Origin: Tenggerimyces flavus
Lineage (GTDB): Bacteria > Actinomycetota > Actinomycetes > Propionibacteriales > Actinopolymorphaceae
Assembly (NCBI RefSeq): GCF_016907715.1
Contig: NZ_JAFBCM010000001.1
Coordinates: 4,278,001-4,342,000 of the forward strand
Reading direction: 5' to 3'
Length of the DNA stretch: 64,000 nt
Notes under the pieces: model-generated
What the model saw: only the letters and a program-made list of their open reading frames with translations
The model's database searches: none
Told to the model about the DNA's origin: nothing
In this document: one piece after another, positions 63,481 to 64,000 of the stretch
How the letters are laid out: the number at the start of each line of letters is the position of its first letter
Numbering within the stretch: the first letter of the stretch is position 1
Program-made: the position numbers and the translations under genes

Positions 63481-64000
<520 letters not shown>

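Overview
The window is high-GC, densely coded DNA from an actinobacterium (Actinomycetota). The signs are the strong G/C bias at third positions, many GTG starts, translational coupling through ATGA/GTGA overlaps, a fabG-fabI (mabA-inhA-like) pair, DUF3099, a long HisG next to HisE, and the clusters infC-rpmI-rplT-rRNA methyltransferase-histidine kinase-pheST and argC-J-B-D-F-R-G-H. The sugar uptake and polysaccharide genes suggest a soil saprophyte. A Propionibacteriales/Kribbella-like affiliation is a guess. No rRNA, tRNA, CRISPR array, prophage or transposase gene was seen.

Layout. 1-5740: two CorC/HlyC-type CBS membrane proteins, a GH15 enzyme, SURF1 and MoaA. 5741-7193: a repeat-filled non-coding stretch, then two small conserved actinobacterial proteins. 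7268-10705: a four-gene ABC exporter plus two-component operon behind a perfect inverted repeat. 10705-14144: a MITE, an SRPBCC protein, a CocE hydrolase with an FMN alpha-hydroxyacid oxidase, and a 76-nt hairpin. 14179-22078: a secreted DUF4091/discoidin protein, fabG-fabI, a secreted type-B esterase, a divergent UMP kinase, hairpin repeats and a CPT-like kinase. 22078-28301: a second two-component pair, an SDR, an orphan QueA homologue, a quinone oxidoreductase and hisEG. 28392-37470: a sugar module (LacI with twin operators, binding protein, two permeases, secreted GH9 enzyme), then a second, inverted MITE copy and a FAD oxidoreductase. 37728-43078: CoA transferase, secreted asparaginase, PH-domain protein, an alpha/beta hydrolase broken by an amber codon, a nucleoside-kinase-like protein and a secreted depolymerase-like lipoprotein. 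43079-51002: the infC to pheT translation cluster behind a putative attenuator. 51003-55877: palindrome-rich spacer, phosphotransferase, WYL regulator, VOC protein, SDR, an FtsX-ectodomain-like lipoprotein and a decayed gene. 55878-64000: the arginine cluster, running off the right edge in argH.

How the genes work together. The arg cluster encodes the path from N-acetylglutamate (acetyl group recycled by ArgJ) to arginine. Its repressor ArgR is inside the operon, and a small ACT protein of the CASTOR-like family sits between argC and argJ. The sugar module probably senses and imports an oligosaccharide released by the GH9 enzyme, using an ATPase encoded elsewhere. The translation cluster is probably controlled by transcription attenuation and by an ATA start codon on infC. 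A CTG start is likely on the following methyltransferase.

The most notable non-gene signal is a set of recurring intergenic hairpins: 76-nt hairpins with 23-bp arms, GGCACC/GGTGCC palindromes, an atgatcatg hairpin pair, and a two-copy MITE whose insertions coincide with TAG stop codons. Functions come from recognising protein families by eye. No database search was run.
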